Positions 30,531 through 40,860 are shown, numbered from the stretch's first letter. The stretch is DNA of 64,000 bases from Bacillus cereus group sp. RP43 (GCF_040459645.1 NZ_JARVHQ010000001.1:992001-1056000); one strand, 5' to 3'. Translations and numbers: made by a program. The notes: generated from the sequence alone by a model not told the origin.

Positions 30531-32867
30531 ATGGGAAATCAACATGCAATGGATTTGTTTGAGGAAGAGAAAAAATTTATAAAAGCGCAAGTTCTTCATA
30601 CCATTTTCCACAACGAAGAAAACCTCTATTCCGTTGTCAGTATGAAAATCATTGAAACGAATGAAACATATGACGAAAAAAAAGTGATGATAAACGGTCA
30701 CTTTCCCCGTATGCACGAAGATGAAGTGTTTACATTAACAGGTCACTTTAAAGACCACCCAAAGTATGGGAAACAATATTTAGTTGAAACGTTTAAGAAA
30801 GAATTGCCGCAAACGAAAGCAGGCATGGTGCAATATTTAGCGAGCGATTTATTTAAAGGGATTGGAAAGCGTACAGCTGAAAAAATCGTTGATCATCTCG
30901 GTGAGCATGCTATTTCTAAAATTATGGATGATCCGGATGCGTTAAATGGTGTTGTAAACAAGCAAAAAGCACAGGAAATATATGAGACGATTATTGAGCA
31001 TCAAGGGCTAGAGAAAGTGATGAGCTTTTTAAATGGTTACGGTTTTGGAACAAAACTTTCTATTAAAATTTATCAGCAATATAAAGAGATGACATTAGAA
31101 GTGATTCGTAATAATCCATATAAACTTATTGAAGAAGTGGACGGAATTGGATTTGGAAGAGCAGATGATATAGGGCGTGCAATAGGAATAACGGGCAATC
31201 ATGAAGACCGTGTACGTGCAGGGTGTTTTTATACGTTAGAGAATATTTCATTACAACTCGGTCACGTTTATATGGAAAAAGGTCAACTTGTGAGGGAAAC
31301 GATGTCACTTTTAAATAATCAAGAAGGCAGAGTGACTGAGGAAGATATTGTAGGTTGCGTTGAAATGATGCAAAGTGAAGGGAAAGTCATCATAGAAGAA
31401 GAGCGTGTGTATTTAGCTTCGTTATTTTACTCTGAAAAAGGCGTTGTAAAGTCCATTCGCAGGCTTATGAATCAAGAGGAAACCCCCGCATTTCCTGAAG
31501 CAGAAGTGTTAAAGACATTAGGTGAAATTGAAGAACAGTTAAAGGTACAGTATGCACCGCTTCAACAAGAAGCAGTTCAAACTGCACTTCATAAGCCGAT
31601 GATGTTATTAACAGGTGGACCAGGAACGGGGAAAACCACAGTTATTAAAGGAATTGTTGAAATGTATGCGTCGTTGCACGGGCTATCACTAAATCTAAAT
31701 GAATATAGTGATGACAATCCATTTCCAATACTATTAACGGCTCCAACAGGAAGAGCAGCGAAGCGAATGAGTGAATCGACGGGGCTTCCGGCGTGCACAA
31801 TTCATCGTCTGCTTGGATGGACGCCAGAAGGGTCTTTCCAGCGCAATGAAACAGACCCTGTTCAAGGAAAGCTCCTTATTATTGATGAATTTTCGATGGT
31901 AGATATTTGGCTGGCAAATCAATTGTTTAAATCCTTGCCGACGAACATCCAAGTAATCGTTGTAGGTGATGAAGACCAATTACCATCGGTAGGACCTGGA
32001 CAAGTGTTGAAAGATTTATTAAATGCAGGTGCCATTCCAACGGTAAAACTCACAGAAATTTATCGTCAGGCAGAAGGTTCGTCTGTTATTCAGCTTGCCC
32101 ATGCGATAAAAGACGGGACGCTCCCGCCAGATTTAGCACAAAATAAAAAAGATCGTTCATTTATCAGCTGTGCAGGTGCTCAAATTGTTGAGGTTGTTAA
32201 AAAGGTTTGTGAAAATGCTAAGACAAAAGGCTTTAGTGCAAGAGATGTACAAGTATTGGCACCAATGTACCGCGGACCAGCAGGTATTAATGTGTTAAAT
32301 GAAGCTCTTCAAGAAGTGTTTAATCCGAAAAAAGAAAAGAGTAAAGAAATTGCTTACGGTGACGTTGTATACCGGAGAGGTGATAAAGTACTTCAATTAG
32401 TCAATCAGCCGGAAAGCCAAGTGTTTAATGGTGATATTGGAGAAATTGTTTCGGTATTTTATGCGAAAGAAAATGTCGAGCAACAAGATATGATTATCGT
32501 TTCATTTGATGGAATTGAAGTAACATATACAAAGCCGGATTTAAATCAAATTACGCATGCCTATTGCTGCTCGATTCATAAATCGCAAGGTAGTGAATTC
32601 CCAATAGTTATTATGCCAATTGTAAAGAGCTACTACCGTATGTTACGTCGTAATTTAATTTACACGGGTATTACAAGGAGTAAGAAATTCCTTATTATTT
32701 GCGGGGAGGAAGCAGCTTTTCAATCCGGTGTAAATCGCCTTGATGATGCAATGCGTCAAACGACTTTAGCTGGTCGATTGCAAGAATCACAAGGAGAAGT
32801 GCAAATGGTGACGGTTAATGGTGAAGAAATGGACGTGGAAAACATTTCACCGTATGATTTCATGTAA
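30531..32867 (+). CDS. recD2: RecD-like ATP-dependent 5'-3' DNA helicase RecD2
   Basis: Superfamily 1B helicase involved in repair and fork maintenance in bacteria where it does not join RecBC. The 778-residue protein has an N-terminal extension with helix-hairpin-helix-like segments (DLFKGIGKRTAEKI near 103, EVDGIGFGRADDIG near 202). The helicase core follows, with Walker A GGPGTGKTT (about 361-369), Walker B IIDEFSMVD (near 450) and a C-terminal motif HKSQGSEFP (near 685). GGAGAGG precedes the ATG. Equivalent to YrrC. Confidence 0.93.
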   Translation: MGNQHAMDLFEEEKKFIKAQVLHTIFHNEENLYSVVSMKIIETNETYDEKKVMINGHFPRMHEDEVFTLTGHFKDHPKYGKQYLVETFKKELPQTKAGMVQYLASDLFKGIGKRTAEKIVDHLGEHAISKIMDDPDALNGVVNKQKAQEIYETIIEHQGLEKVMSFLNGYGFGTKLSIKIYQQYKEMTLEVIRNNPYKLIEEVDGIGFGRADDIGRAIGITGNHEDRVRAGCFYTLENISLQLGHVYMEKGQLVRETMSLLNNQEGRVTEEDIVGCVEMMQSEGKVIIEEERVYLASLFYSEKGVVKSIRRLMNQEETPAFPEAEVLKTLGEIEEQLKVQYAPLQQEAVQTALHKPMMLLTGGPGTGKTTVIKGIVEMYASLHGLSLNLNEYSDDNPFPILLTAPTGRAAKRMSESTGLPACTIHRLLGWTPEGSFQRNETDPVQGKLLIIDEFSMVDIWLANQLFKSLPTNIQVIVVGDEDQLPSVGPGQVLKDLLNAGAIPTVKLTEIYRQAEGSSVIQLAHAIKDGTLPPDLAQNKKDRSFISCAGAQIVEVVKKVCENAKTKGFSARDVQVLAPMYRGPAGINVLNEALQEVFNPKKEKSKEIAYGDVVYRRGDKVLQLVNQPESQVFNGDIGEIVSVFYAKENVEQQDMIIVSFDGIEVTYTKPDLNQITHAYCCSIHKSQGSEFPIVIMPIVKSYYRMLRRNLIYTGITRSKKFLIICGEEAAFQSGVNRLDDAMRQTTLAGRLQESQGEVQMVTVNGEEMDVENISPYDFM

Positions 32868-32994
32868 CAAGGTGAAATTATATAGTGAAACTTTCAAACG
32901 TATAACGTTGAAAGGCTCTAGCAATGTATAAATGAATGCAGTTTGGACATAATGGCGAATAGAATCTGGGAGACTGTAAGGAGATGAAAGCCAT

Positions 32995-33183
32995 ATGTTC
33001 AGTTGTCCAAATTGTAAAGGGAAAGACATCGGAAAAATAGGTGTCAACCAATTTTATTGCTGGAACTGTTATATCGAATTATCGGTTTCAAAGGGGAAGA
33101 TCCATACACATCAAGTAGAGGAAGATGGTTCATTAAGCTCTCTTGATGATTTATTTGATGATAATGAAAGAACGATCGGATAA
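32995..33183 (+). CDS. Small zinc-ribbon protein
   Basis: A 62-residue protein with two CxxC knuckles (Cys4/Cys7 and Cys22/Cys25), a likely zinc ribbon, then an acidic tail (SSLDDLFDDNER). It resembles a short hypothetical found in the same place in related Bacilli. AAGGAG lies 12 nt before the ATG. Nucleic-acid or protein binding is a guess; function unknown. Confidence 0.7.
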   Translation: MFSCPNCKGKDIGKIGVNQFYCWNCYIELSVSKGKIHTHQVEEDGSLSSLDDLFDDNERTIG

Positions 33184-33201
33184 CGAAAAGGGGGATTTAC
33201 C

Positions 33202-33330
33202 TTGAATCTACGCAATTCATTAATCGCATTAGGTGTTGGAGCTGCAGCATATCAATATGCCCGCAAACAAGATGTATTCTCAAAACGCAATGTGAAAAAA
33301 GCACGTAAGATGATTAAGTCTTATTTATAA
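33202..33330 (+). CDS. DUF3918 family small protein (YrzQ-like)
   Basis: A 42-residue protein with a short hydrophobic N-terminus (SLIALGVGAAAYQYA) and a basic C-terminus (KRNVKKARKMIKSYL). It starts at TTG 33202, with AAAGGGGG 7-8 nt upstream. This matches the DUF3918/YrzQ family, which is conserved as a short gene in this locus. Possibly membrane-associated; function unknown. Confidence 0.72.
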   Translation: MNLRNSLIALGVGAAAYQYARKQDVFSKRNVKKARKMIKSYL

Positions 33331-33335
33331 GACGT

Positions 33336-33368
33336 AAAAAACTCCCTTCATGATAAGGGAGTTTTTTT
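33336..33368. terminator. Bidirectional terminator after the YrzQ-like gene
   Basis: AAAAAACTCCCTT (33336-33348) pairs with AAGGGAGTTTTTT (33355-33367) with A and T tracts on both sides. It serves both convergent genes. Confidence 0.9.
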
Positions 33369-33579
33369 ATGCACTTGTATGCAAATATAAAAGTCCGATT
33401 TCAGAGAAGAGATAAGATAAACCGTAACATCCAACGCCAAGCATTCCATAATGCCATAAGTGCTTGGCTCTTTCTTTTCGCGAGGAATGAATAAAGAAAC
33501 CTTTCCAAATACCGAACCCAATACAAATCCATTCAAGAATCATAAAAAGTGCTGATAATACGAGCATAAATAAAACCAT
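33367..33579 (-). CDS. Small hydrophobic membrane protein, unidentified
   Basis: A 70-residue protein with two membrane segments (about 1-24 and 45-66) separated by a basic loop HSSRKERAKH. I chose the ATG at 33579, with GGAGGG about 6 nt upstream; a neighbouring ATG at 33582 is possible. The stop overlaps the terminator shared with the upstream plus-strand gene. I do not recognise a family. Confidence 0.6.
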   Translation of the reverse strand: MVLFMLVLSALFMILEWICIGFGIWKGFFIHSSRKERAKHLWHYGMLGVGCYGLSYLFSEIGLLYLHTSA

Positions 33580-33755
33580 CATTAGCCCTCCAGAATATAT
33601 TTTTACGTCCTGTATTCTCATGGGTGGTTGTCCTTATTATGTTAAATATATGTACGTCTTTAAAAAACAGTATGGTCTGTATAAAAAGATTTTAAAACTT
33701 TTGCACATAACCTAACCTATTTATTTTCAAAATAAAGGTAGAGGAGGTTTTTCGT

Positions 33756-34823
33756 GTGAAGAATCTTAAAATCATTTGGATATATCGTTTAGGATTATTG
33801 TTACTTGTTTTTCTTTGTTTGCTGGTCTTTTTAAAAATTAAGCCACTATGGGCACCGATTATTTTTGTATTTAAAGTGGCGATCACACCGTTTCTTATTG
33901 CTTGTTTTATTGCTTATTTATTGCACCCTTTAATTGAAAAAATCCATAAGGAAGGAATGCCACGCACACTTGCTATTTTGCTCATTTATATTCTTTTCTT
34001 TGGCGGAATTGGCTATGGAATTTATAAAGGGACGCCAGTTGTTATTAAACAGTTACAAGAAATTAATGAACAATTTCCGCAGTTTACAAAAATGTACGAT
34101 TCTTGGATGGATGGAGTTACAGAACAAACAGCGAATTTCCCATCATTTATTCATGAAAAGGTAAAGCAAATTTTCGTTGGTGTAGAAATGAAGATACAAA
34201 CGCTTTTAAATAAGGTTATGAGCACAGCTCGTGGTGTATTGGATTCATTGCTCATTATTTTCTTAATTCCGTTCATTGTATTTTACATATTAAAAGATTA
34301 CGGTGAGTTTTATCACATTTTTTGGAAAATAGTTCCGAGTAAGTGGCGTAGTACGGGTCAAATGCTTGCGAAAGAAATTGATAAGTCACTCGGAAGTTAT
34401 ATTCGAGGACAGTTATTTGTTTGCTTAGTATTAGGGGGAGTATCTGTTCTTTCTTTTTGGTTTATCGGTATGAAATATCCGTTATTACTCGGCATTATTA
34501 TTGGGGTAACGGATATAATCCCATACTTTGGTCCTATTTTAGGGGCGATTCCGACGTTGATGATTGCGGCAACGGTATCAACGAGTTTACTCATTAAGGC
34601 GGGGATTACGATTGCTATTTTGCAATTTTTGGAAAGTAACATTTTATCGCCTTACATCGTTGGTAAGTCGCTTCGTATGCATCCCGTTATTATTATGCTC
34701 GCATTACTAGTTGGAGGAGAGATAGCCGGGATTGTAGGATTGCTAATATCGGTTCCAATTTTAGCTGTTATTCGTACAGTGGTCGTTCATGTGAGGCCTC
34801 TTTGGAAAAGAGAAGATATTTAA
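33756..34823 (+). CDS. AI-2E family transporter / permease (YrrI-like)
   Basis: A 355-residue polytopic protein of the PF01594 family, with about seven or eight helices and the C-terminal signature DIIPYFGPILGAIPT (near 253) followed by ESNILSPYIVGKS. Family members export autoinducer-2 or act as Na+/H+ antiporters; which applies here is not clear. It starts at GTG 33756 with GGAGG upstream. Same place as yrrI before alaS in B. subtilis. Confidence 0.87.
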   Translation: MKNLKIIWIYRLGLLLLVFLCLLVFLKIKPLWAPIIFVFKVAITPFLIACFIAYLLHPLIEKIHKEGMPRTLAILLIYILFFGGIGYGIYKGTPVVIKQLQEINEQFPQFTKMYDSWMDGVTEQTANFPSFIHEKVKQIFVGVEMKIQTLLNKVMSTARGVLDSLLIIFLIPFIVFYILKDYGEFYHIFWKIVPSKWRSTGQMLAKEIDKSLGSYIRGQLFVCLVLGGVSVLSFWFIGMKYPLLLGIIIGVTDIIPYFGPILGAIPTLMIAATVSTSLLIKAGITIAILQFLESNILSPYIVGKSLRMHPVIIMLALLVGGEIAGIVGLLISVPILAVIRTVVVHVRPLWKREDI

Positions 34824-34829
34824 TGTGAA

Positions 34830-34857
34830 AGCCCTCTATCTATAGAGATAGAGGGCT
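34830..34857. terminator. Hairpin between convergent genes
   Basis: AGCCCTCTATCT (34830-34841) pairs perfectly with AGATAGAGGGCT (34846-34857). T tracts are poor on both strands, so termination may be weak. Confidence 0.6.
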
Positions 34858-34867
34858 AATAATATGG

Positions 34868-35212
34868 TTATTTAGAGAGTTGTTCTTTTATTTGTTGAAC
34901 AATCCCGCTCACATCATTTGTTTGAATATGTTTTATTTTTTTCCATTCATCATCATACATAAATACAATTTGATTACTAAAAAGTCGTTTCTGTTCTTTT
35001 AGATTAGAAATTTTTGCGAAAGAGTACTCTTCAAATATTGGGTTTTTGCTTAAATCTGGTCCGTAAAAGAAGAGCCTTTTGTTCGTTAAGATTAACAGTC
35101 CTGGCCTTGCGATGGAACGATATATAAATATATCTAATGAGCATGCTGCGTAAAACAATATAGTTTCGTCCGTAGTTAACATGTTTTTAGCTTTGTTCAA
35201 TAAGGTTGTCAT
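34868..35212 (-). CDS. YokE-like PH domain protein
   Basis: A 114-residue protein with the bacterial pleckstrin-homology pattern PGLLILTNKRLFFYG (about 37-51) and beta strands after it, matching the YokE-like/bPH domain. GGAG lies 8 nt before the ATG. Many such short proteins occur in Bacilli, some in phage remnants. No partner gene is adjacent and the function is unknown. Confidence 0.75.
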   Translation of the reverse strand: MTTLLNKAKNMLTTDETILFYAACSLDIFIYRSIARPGLLILTNKRLFFYGPDLSKNPIFEEYSFAKISNLKEQKRLFSNQIVFMYDDEWKKIKHIQTNDVSGIVQQIKEQLSK

Positions 35213-35405
35213 TGTGATCGCTCCTTCATTATTAATAATTTAATTATAACAAAAAATGTAATATTTAGAAAATTGTATAAGGTGTTTTTTATGAGGAGAT
35301 TCCTATTTAGTAATAAATGCATAATATATTTAAAGGCTGTTAAGAATGAATAGTAGAATAGCTATGATTAATAAGCAATTGATACAATATAAATGATTAT
35401 CTACA
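35213..35405. other. AT-rich gap upstream of the alaS promoter
   Basis: No gene or clear structure was seen in this stretch between the YokE-like gene and the alaS promoter. It is AT-rich and would contain the promoter of the minus-strand gene. Confidence 0.5.
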
Positions 35406-35435
35406 TTGACAAACTTAAGAGAATTCTATTATATT
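35406..35435 (+). promoter_or_regulatory. alaS promoter
   Basis: A perfect TTGACA (35406-35411), an 18-nt spacer and TATATT (35430-35435). Confidence 0.7.
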
Positions 35436-35441
35436 TAGTCA

Positions 35442-35690
35442 TATAATACATTAAATCAATGACGGAACAAGTACGTTACAGTCCATTTGTAGAGAGAAGC
35501 TTCCACTGGCTGAAAGAAGCTTTAAATGAAGGGTAACAGAAAGCTAATCCTGAGAGCAGCTAATCACTGCCGTCTTGCCACGTTACGGCACCATGAGGTG
35601 ATGAATTGATTGTTATAATAATCAATTCATAATTAGGGTGGTATCGCGAGTTAACTCTCGTCCCTTTTATAGGGGCGGGAGTTTTTTATA
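35442..35690 (+). promoter_or_regulatory. T-box leader of alaS
   Basis: The T-box AGGGTGGTATCGCG begins at 35635 and is followed by a terminator stem (35654-35687). In stem I, loop-E strands AGTA and GAA flank the helix GTTAC/GTAAC. After GAA (35539-35541) come A, then GCT (35543-35545), then A. GCT is an alanine codon at the canonical specifier place, so the leader should sense uncharged tRNA-Ala. Confidence 0.9.
35654..35687 (+). terminator. T-box-controlled terminator before alaS
   Basis: ACTCTCGTCCC pairs with GGGGCGGGAGT, followed by T6. Confidence 0.88.
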
Positions 35691-35708
35691 TTTAAGGAGG
35701 AAAATACA

Positions 35709-38351
35709 ATGAAACAACTAACAGGCGCACAAATTCGTCAAATGTTTTTAGACTTTTTCCAAGAAAAAGGACATGCAGTAGAACCTAGTGCATCACTAGT
35801 TCCACATGAAGATCCATCTCTTCTATGGATTAACAGTGGTGTAGCAACATTAAAAAAATATTTTGATGGACGCGTAATTCCGCAAAATCCACGTATTACA
35901 AATGCTCAAAAATCAATTCGTACAAACGATATTGAAAACGTAGGGAAAACGGCTCGTCACCATACATTCTTTGAAATGTTAGGGAACTTCTCAATCGGTG
36001 ATTACTTCAAAGAAGAAGCAATTACTTGGGCTTGGGAATTTCTAACGAGCGACAAATGGATCGGATTCGATAAAGAATTACTATCTGTTACAATTCATCC
36101 GGAAGATGAAGAAGCATTCACAATTTGGAATGAGAAAATGGGTGTTCCAAAAGAACGCATCATCCGTTTAGAAGAAAACTTCTGGGATATCGGTGAAGGA
36201 CCAAGTGGACCGAATACAGAAATTTTCTATGACCGCGGTGAAGCTTACGGTAATGACTTTAGTGACCCAGAATTATATCCGGGCGGAGAAAACGAGCGTT
36301 ACTTAGAAGTATGGAACCTTGTATTCTCTCAATTTAACCATAACCCAGACGGTTCATATACGCCGCTTCCTAAGAAAAACATCGATACAGGGATGGGTCT
36401 AGAGCGTATGACATCTATCGTTCAAGATGTACCTACGAACTTTGATACAGATCTATTCATGCCGATGATTGGTGCAACAGAATCAATTTCTGGTGAGAAA
36501 TATCGTAATGGCGATTTAGAAAAAGATATGGCGTTTAAAGTAATTGCTGACCATATCCGTACAGTAACATTCGCTGTTGGTGACGGTGCTCTTCCATCTA
36601 ACGAAGGCCGTGGTTATGTATTACGTCGTTTATTACGCCGTGCTGTTCGTTATTCTAAGAAATTAAACATCAACCGTCCATTCATGTTTGAATTAGTACC
36701 GGTTGTTGGAGAAGTAATGAAAGACTTCTATCCAGAAGTACTTGAAAAGAAAGATTTCATCGCAAAAGTTGTGAAGAATGAAGAAGAGCGTTTCCATGAA
36801 ACACTTCATGATGGTGAATCAATTTTAGCTGAAGTAATTGCAAAAGCGAAAGAAGAAAAAACAACTGTTATTTCTGGCGTAGATGCGTTCCGTCTATACG
36901 ACACGTACGGTTTCCCGATTGAATTAACAGAAGAATATGCAGAAGAAGCTGGTATGACAGTTGATCAAGCAGGCTTTGAAAATGAAATGGAGAAACAACG
37001 TGAGCGTGCACGTGCTGCTCGTCAAGACGTTGACTCTATGCAAGTTCAAGGCGGTGTACTTGGTGAGGTTAAAGTAGCGAGCGAATTCGTTGGTTACGGT
37101 ACAGTTGCAACAGAAAGTAACGTTGTTGCACTTGTAAAAAATGGTGAGTACACAGATAGCCTACAAGCAGGTGAAGAAGGACAATTAATACTTGATGTAA
37201 CGCCATTCTACGCTGAGAGCGGTGGGCAAATTGCAGACCGTGGTTATCTTCTTGCTGACGGCGTAAAAGTTGTTGTAAAAGACGTACAAAAAGCACCAAA
37301 TGGTCAAAACCTACACAAAGTTGTTGTTGAAGAAGGTACATTAACGAAAGAAGCGGCTGTAAAAGCTCTTATCGATACGAAAAACCGTAGTAGCGTTGTG
37401 AAAAACCATACAGCAACTCACTTACTGCACCAAGCATTAAAAGATGTACTTGGAACGCATGTTAACCAAGCGGGTTCTCTTGTAACATCTGAACGTTTAC
37501 GTTTTGACTTCTCTCACTTCGGTCAAGTACAAGCTGACGAATTAGAAAAAATTGAGCGTATCGTAAACGAAAAAATTTGGGAAAGTATTGATGTTGCGAT
37601 TTCTCAAAAAGCAATTGAAGAAGCGAAAGAAATGGGCGCAATGGCATTATTCGGTGAAAAATACGGTGATGTTGTACGCGTTGTACAAGTAGGCGATTAC
37701 AGCTTAGAACTTTGCGGTGGTTGTCACGTTGATAACACAGCTTCTATCGGTATTTTCAAAATCGTTGCTGAGTCTGGTATCGGTGCAGGAACACGTCGTA
37801 TTGAGGCGGTAACTGGTAAATCTGCATATGAATTAATGAACGATCAAGTAGGTTTATTAAAAGAAGCAGCAGGAAAAATGAAAACAAATCCGAAAGATAT
37901 TTTAACAAGAGTAGATGGTTTATTTGCTGAAGTAAAACAACTTCAAAAAGAAAACGAATCTCTTGCTGCGAAATTAAGCAATATCGAAGCTGGAAACTTA
38001 ACTGATTCAGTAATGACAGTTGATGGCGTGAACGTATTAGCGGCGAAAGTAAATGTTGCAGATATGAACAACTTACGTACAATGATGGACGACCTTAAAA
38101 ATAAATTAGAGTCTGTAGTTGTTGTATTAGCGTCTGTAAATGACGATAAAGTAAATATTTTAGCTGGCGTAACGAAAGATTTAATTAGTCAAGGTTACCA
38201 TGCAGGTAAACTTGTGAAAGAAGTAGCTTCTCGTTGTGGAGGCGGCGGTGGTGGCCGTCCTGACATGGCTCAAGCAGGTGGTAAAAACCCGGCGCAAGTA
38301 GAGGAAGCTTTAGCATTTGTACAAGAGTACGTTAAATCTGTTTCAAAATAA
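35709..38351 (+). CDS. alaS: Alanyl-tRNA synthetase
   Basis: Charges tRNA-Ala and edits mischarged Ser and Gly. The 880-residue protein has the class II catalytic core ([18 protein letters not shown], near residue 80), and an editing domain with zinc ligands His567, His571, Cys669 and His673 (HTATH and CGGCH). A C-Ala domain ending in [15 protein letters not shown] completes it. AAGGAGG precedes the ATG. Expression is set by the T-box leader. Confidence 0.97.
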   Translation: MKQLTGAQIRQMFLDFFQEKGHAVEPSASLVPHEDPSLLWINSGVATLKKYFDGRVIPQNPRITNAQKSIRTNDIENVGKTARHHTFFEMLGNFSIGDYFKEEAITWAWEFLTSDKWIGFDKELLSVTIHPEDEEAFTIWNEKMGVPKERIIRLEENFWDIGEGPSGPNTEIFYDRGEAYGNDFSDPELYPGGENERYLEVWNLVFSQFNHNPDGSYTPLPKKNIDTGMGLERMTSIVQDVPTNFDTDLFMPMIGATESISGEKYRNGDLEKDMAFKVIADHIRTVTFAVGDGALPSNEGRGYVLRRLLRRAVRYSKKLNINRPFMFELVPVVGEVMKDFYPEVLEKKDFIAKVVKNEEERFHETLHDGESILAEVIAKAKEEKTTVISGVDAFRLYDTYGFPIELTEEYAEEAGMTVDQAGFENEMEKQRERARAARQDVDSMQVQGGVLGEVKVASEFVGYGTVATESNVVALVKNGEYTDSLQAGEEGQLILDVTPFYAESGGQIADRGYLLADGVKVVVKDVQKAPNGQNLHKVVVEEGTLTKEAAVKALIDTKNRSSVVKNHTATHLLHQALKDVLGTHVNQAGSLVTSERLRFDFSHFGQVQADELEKIERIVNEKIWESIDVAISQKAIEEAKEMGAMALFGEKYGDVVRVVQVGDYSLELCGGCHVDNTASIGIFKIVAESGIGAGTRRIEAVTGKSAYELMNDQVGLLKEAAGKMKTNPKDILTRVDGLFAEVKQLQKENESLAAKLSNIEAGNLTDSVMTVDGVNVLAAKVNVADMNNLRTMMDDLKNKLESVVVVLASVNDDKVNILAGVTKDLISQGYHAGKLVKEVASRCGGGGGGRPDMAQAGGKNPAQVEEALAFVQEYVKSVSK

Positions 38352-38429
38352 AGAGATAGTAGTGTACAATGGTAGGGAGAGGAGAAGTTCTTCTCCCTAT
38401 ACTTACTACTTACAAGTGAGGTGCTTGAA

Positions 38430-38696
38430 ATGGACGGTTTTGATAAAACAATGAAGTTTAGCATTCAAGATGAAAAACAGAGTGTCCATGTAAATGATGT
38501 ACTTTTAACTGTGTATGATGCACTTCAAGAAAAAGGTTATAATCCGATTAACCAAATCGTCGGTTATTTATTAAGTGGAGATCCAGCATACATACCTCGC
38601 CATAAAGATGCACGAAGCATCATTCGCAAGCTTGAACGTGATGAGTTAATTGAAGAGCTTGTGAAGTCTTACTTGAAACATCATCGTGAGGAGTAG
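38430..38696 (+). CDS. IreB family regulatory phosphoprotein (UPF0297, YrzL-like)
   Basis: An 88-residue protein matching UPF0297. The Enterococcus homolog IreB is a substrate of the Ser/Thr kinase IreK and affects cephalosporin resistance. Family segments [18 protein letters not shown] (about 42-59) are visible. GAGGTG lies 6 nt before the ATG at 38430. It is first of the conserved trio with yrrK and yrzB; spacing to the next gene is 3 nt. Confidence 0.9.
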   Translation: MDGFDKTMKFSIQDEKQSVHVNDVLLTVYDALQEKGYNPINQIVGYLLSGDPAYIPRHKDARSIIRKLERDELIEELVKSYLKHHREE

Positions 38697-38699
38697 TTT

Positions 38700-39113
38700 A
38701 TGCGGATATTAGGTTTAGATGTTGGTACTAAAACAGTCGGTGTTGCAATGAGCGATGAAATGGGCTGGACAGCACAAGGGCTGGAAACAATCAGGATTAA
38801 CGAAGAACGAGGCCACTTTGGTTTTGACCGTATTTCTGAGTTGGTAAAACAGTACAATGTGGACAAAATAGTAGTAGGTTTACCTAAAAATATGAATGGT
38901 ACAATCGGCCCTCGTGGTGAAGCGTGCCAGCAATTTGCAGAAAACCTGCGAAATCTGTTACAATTAGAAGTTGTAATGTGGGACGAGCGTTTGTCGACGA
39001 TGGCAGCGGAACGTCTGCTCATTTCAGCTGATGTGAGCCGTAAGAAGCGAAAACAGGTAATCGATAAGATGGCTGCAGTCGTGATCTTACAAGGATTTTT
39101 AGATAGTAAATAA
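38700..39113 (+). CDS. ruvX: Holliday junction resolvase-like RNase YrrK (YqgF/RuvX)
   Basis: An RNase H-fold nuclease; the E. coli homolog YqgF takes part in 16S rRNA 5'-end processing, and some bacterial homologs cut Holliday junctions. The 137-residue protein has the first catalytic Asp7 in [13 protein letters not shown], the [11 protein letters not shown] strand (near 61) and WDERLST (near 99) with the further acidic residues. GAGGAG precedes the ATG. Neighbours are the IreB-like and DUF1292 genes, in one operon. Confidence 0.92.
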   Translation: MRILGLDVGTKTVGVAMSDEMGWTAQGLETIRINEERGHFGFDRISELVKQYNVDKIVVGLPKNMNGTIGPRGEACQQFAENLRNLLQLEVVMWDERLSTMAAERLLISADVSRKKRKQVIDKMAAVVILQGFLDSK

Positions 39114-39125
39114 GAGGTGACCAAA

Positions 39126-39404
39126 ATGGAAGAAAATCAAATTACAATTGTAGACGAAAAAGGAAACGAACATTTATGTGAAATTATTTTCACTTTTGAT
39201 GCTGAAAAATTCGGCAAAAAATCTTACGTAGTCTTCTCTCCAATCGGTGAAGTAGACGAAGATGGAGACCAAATCTTCGATGCAATGGCATACGAGCAAA
39301 GTGAAGATGAGGGCGGAACATTACTTTCAATTGAATCTGAAGAAGAGTGGGAAATGGTACAAGAAATGTTTAACACTCTTGCTGATGAGCAAGAAGAAGA
39401 ATAG
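39126..39404 (+). CDS. DUF1292 protein (UPF0473, YrzB-like)
   Basis: A 92-residue, strongly acidic soluble protein of the DUF1292 family, with the core YVVFSPIGEVDEDGDQIF (about 35-52). The ATG at 39126 follows AGAGGTG; the upstream ATG at 39117 is in the ribosome site. Last gene of the yrzL-yrrK-yrzB operon. Function unknown. Confidence 0.88.
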   Translation: MEENQITIVDEKGNEHLCEIIFTFDAEKFGKKSYVVFSPIGEVDEDGDQIFDAMAYEQSEDEGGTLLSIESEEEWEMVQEMFNTLADEQEEE

Positions 39405-39412
39405 TAATGAAT

Positions 39413-39447
39413 AAAAAGGCGAACTGTTTACACAGTTCGCCTTTTTT
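39413..39447 (+). terminator. Terminator after the DUF1292 gene
   Basis: GGCGAACTGT (39418-39427) pairs perfectly with ACAGTTCGCC (39432-39441), followed by T6. Confidence 0.9.
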
Positions 39448-39646
39448 GTATTCATATGCAAAATGACAGATTTTTTGTCGAAACTACTTAATTGTTTATA
39501 GTATAATAAGACGGGTTGTATGAAAAAAAGGCTTTAAATGAGCAGCTGTCACCAATTATTTAGAAATGATTGGTTTTGCTTTATGTTTGTAGGGCATTGT
39601 ATAGAGGAAGTGTATATGGTCTACAATTGAATAAGGAGGAAGAATT

Positions 39647-40717
39647 TTGGTAGAGAATCAAGTGAAGAAGAAGCGTAGACGCATTTTTTTAATTTCGATT
39701 ATCGCACTGCTTTTAGTTTGTGGATCAGTCTATGCGTATATTTCATCTGCATTAGGGCCAGTTGATAGCGAGAATAAAAAAGAGATTGAGGTAGAGATTC
39801 CAAAGGGGTCATCTACAAGTAAAATCGGTGAGATTTTAGAAGAAAAAGGTGCTGTGAAAAGCGGTACAGTTTTTAGTTTTTATACGAAATTTAAGTCAAA
39901 AAACTTACAAGCAGGTACATATTTATTAAATCCTTCGATGAGTGCTAACGATGTCATTGAACAAATGTCATCTGGCAACGTACATCGTCCGGCTCTTTAT
40001 AAAGTGACGATTAAAGAAGGGGCGCAAGTAACTGAAATTGCTGAAGTGATTGCGGCGGAATTAAAGTGGAATAAAGATGATGTTGTGCGTCAATTAAACG
40101 ATAAAGCATTTATTCAAAAAATGCAGCAAAAGTATCCGAAGCTATTAACGGATAAAATTTTTGATAGCAACATTAAATATCCACTAGAAGGATACTTATA
40201 TCCAGCAACGTATTCTTTCTATAAAAAGGATACGAAGTTAGAAGAAATTGTAATCCCGATGCTTGAGAAAACAAATGCAATTATTGTTCAAAATGAGGCG
40301 AAAATGAAAGCAAAGAACTGGGATGTTCATCAACTTCTCACGTTGTCTTCACTTATTGAAGAAGAGGCCACTGGCTTTACTGATCGCCAGAAAATCTCTA
40401 GTGTTTTCTATAATCGTTTAGCGAAAGGTATGCCGCTTCAAACGGATCCGACGGTATTATACGCGCTTGGAAAGCATAAACAACGTGTATTATATGAAGA
40501 CTTGAAAGTAAACTCACCGTACAATACGTATGTTGTGAAAGGATTGCCGGTTGGACCGATTGCAAACTCTGGTAAACATTCAGTGGAAGCAGCGTTAGAT
40601 CCTGCGCAAACAGATTATTATTATTTCTTAGCTGCACCAAGTGGTGAAGTGTATTATGCGAAAACATTAGAAGAACATAATTCATTAAAGCAAAAATACA
40701 TTACGAAAAAACAGTGA
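39647..40717 (+). CDS. mltG: Endolytic murein transglycosylase MltG
   Basis: Membrane-bound lytic transglycosylase that cleaves nascent glycan strands and thus sets their length. The 356-residue protein has a short basic N-terminus, one membrane helix (about 14-33), a LysM-like region and a YceG catalytic domain. Glu238 in SSLIEEEA is the likely catalytic residue. LQTDPTVLYAL and GLPVGPIANSG are typical family segments. It starts at TTG 39647 with AAGGAGG upstream. Equivalent to YrrL. Confidence 0.93.
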   Translation: MVENQVKKKRRRIFLISIIALLLVCGSVYAYISSALGPVDSENKKEIEVEIPKGSSTSKIGEILEEKGAVKSGTVFSFYTKFKSKNLQAGTYLLNPSMSANDVIEQMSSGNVHRPALYKVTIKEGAQVTEIAEVIAAELKWNKDDVVRQLNDKAFIQKMQQKYPKLLTDKIFDSNIKYPLEGYLYPATYSFYKKDTKLEEIVIPMLEKTNAIIVQNEAKMKAKNWDVHQLLTLSSLIEEEATGFTDRQKISSVFYNRLAKGMPLQTDPTVLYALGKHKQRVLYEDLKVNSPYNTYVVKGLPVGPIANSGKHSVEAALDPAQTDYYYFLAAPSGEVYYAKTLEEHNSLKQKYITKKQ

Positions 40718-40723
40718 AATGGG

Positions 40724-40760
40724 GAGGGGTAGCGAAAAAGGTCGCACATCCCTCTTTTTT
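40724..40760 (+). terminator. Terminator after mltG
   Basis: GAGGG and GCGA pair with TCGC and CCCTC in a two-part stem followed by T6. Confidence 0.75.
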
Positions 40761-40826
40761 GTGGTAAAATATATCGGGTTAAAAACTGGCAGAAGAATCG
40801 TTTTTAATATCAAAACGGGACGTACA

Positions 40827-40860
40827 AGCTAAGGGTGAAACTGGCTTGTATTTTTATTGC
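40827..40860 (+). terminator. Terminator-like hairpin in the trmR leader
   Basis: TACAAGCTA pairs with TGGCTTGTA (one G-T pair) and is followed by TTTTTATT. It lies about 75 nt before trmR, where it could attenuate that gene or back up the mltG terminator. Confidence 0.5.

Noticed and set aside
35406..35708. Coding potential in the alaS leader
   Set aside because: The stretch is fully explained as a T-box riboswitch; apparent small frames have no ribosome site.
37069..38082. Several antisense frames inside alaS
   Set aside because: Leu/Gln-rich products typical of reverse reading of a strongly biased gene; no ribosome sites.
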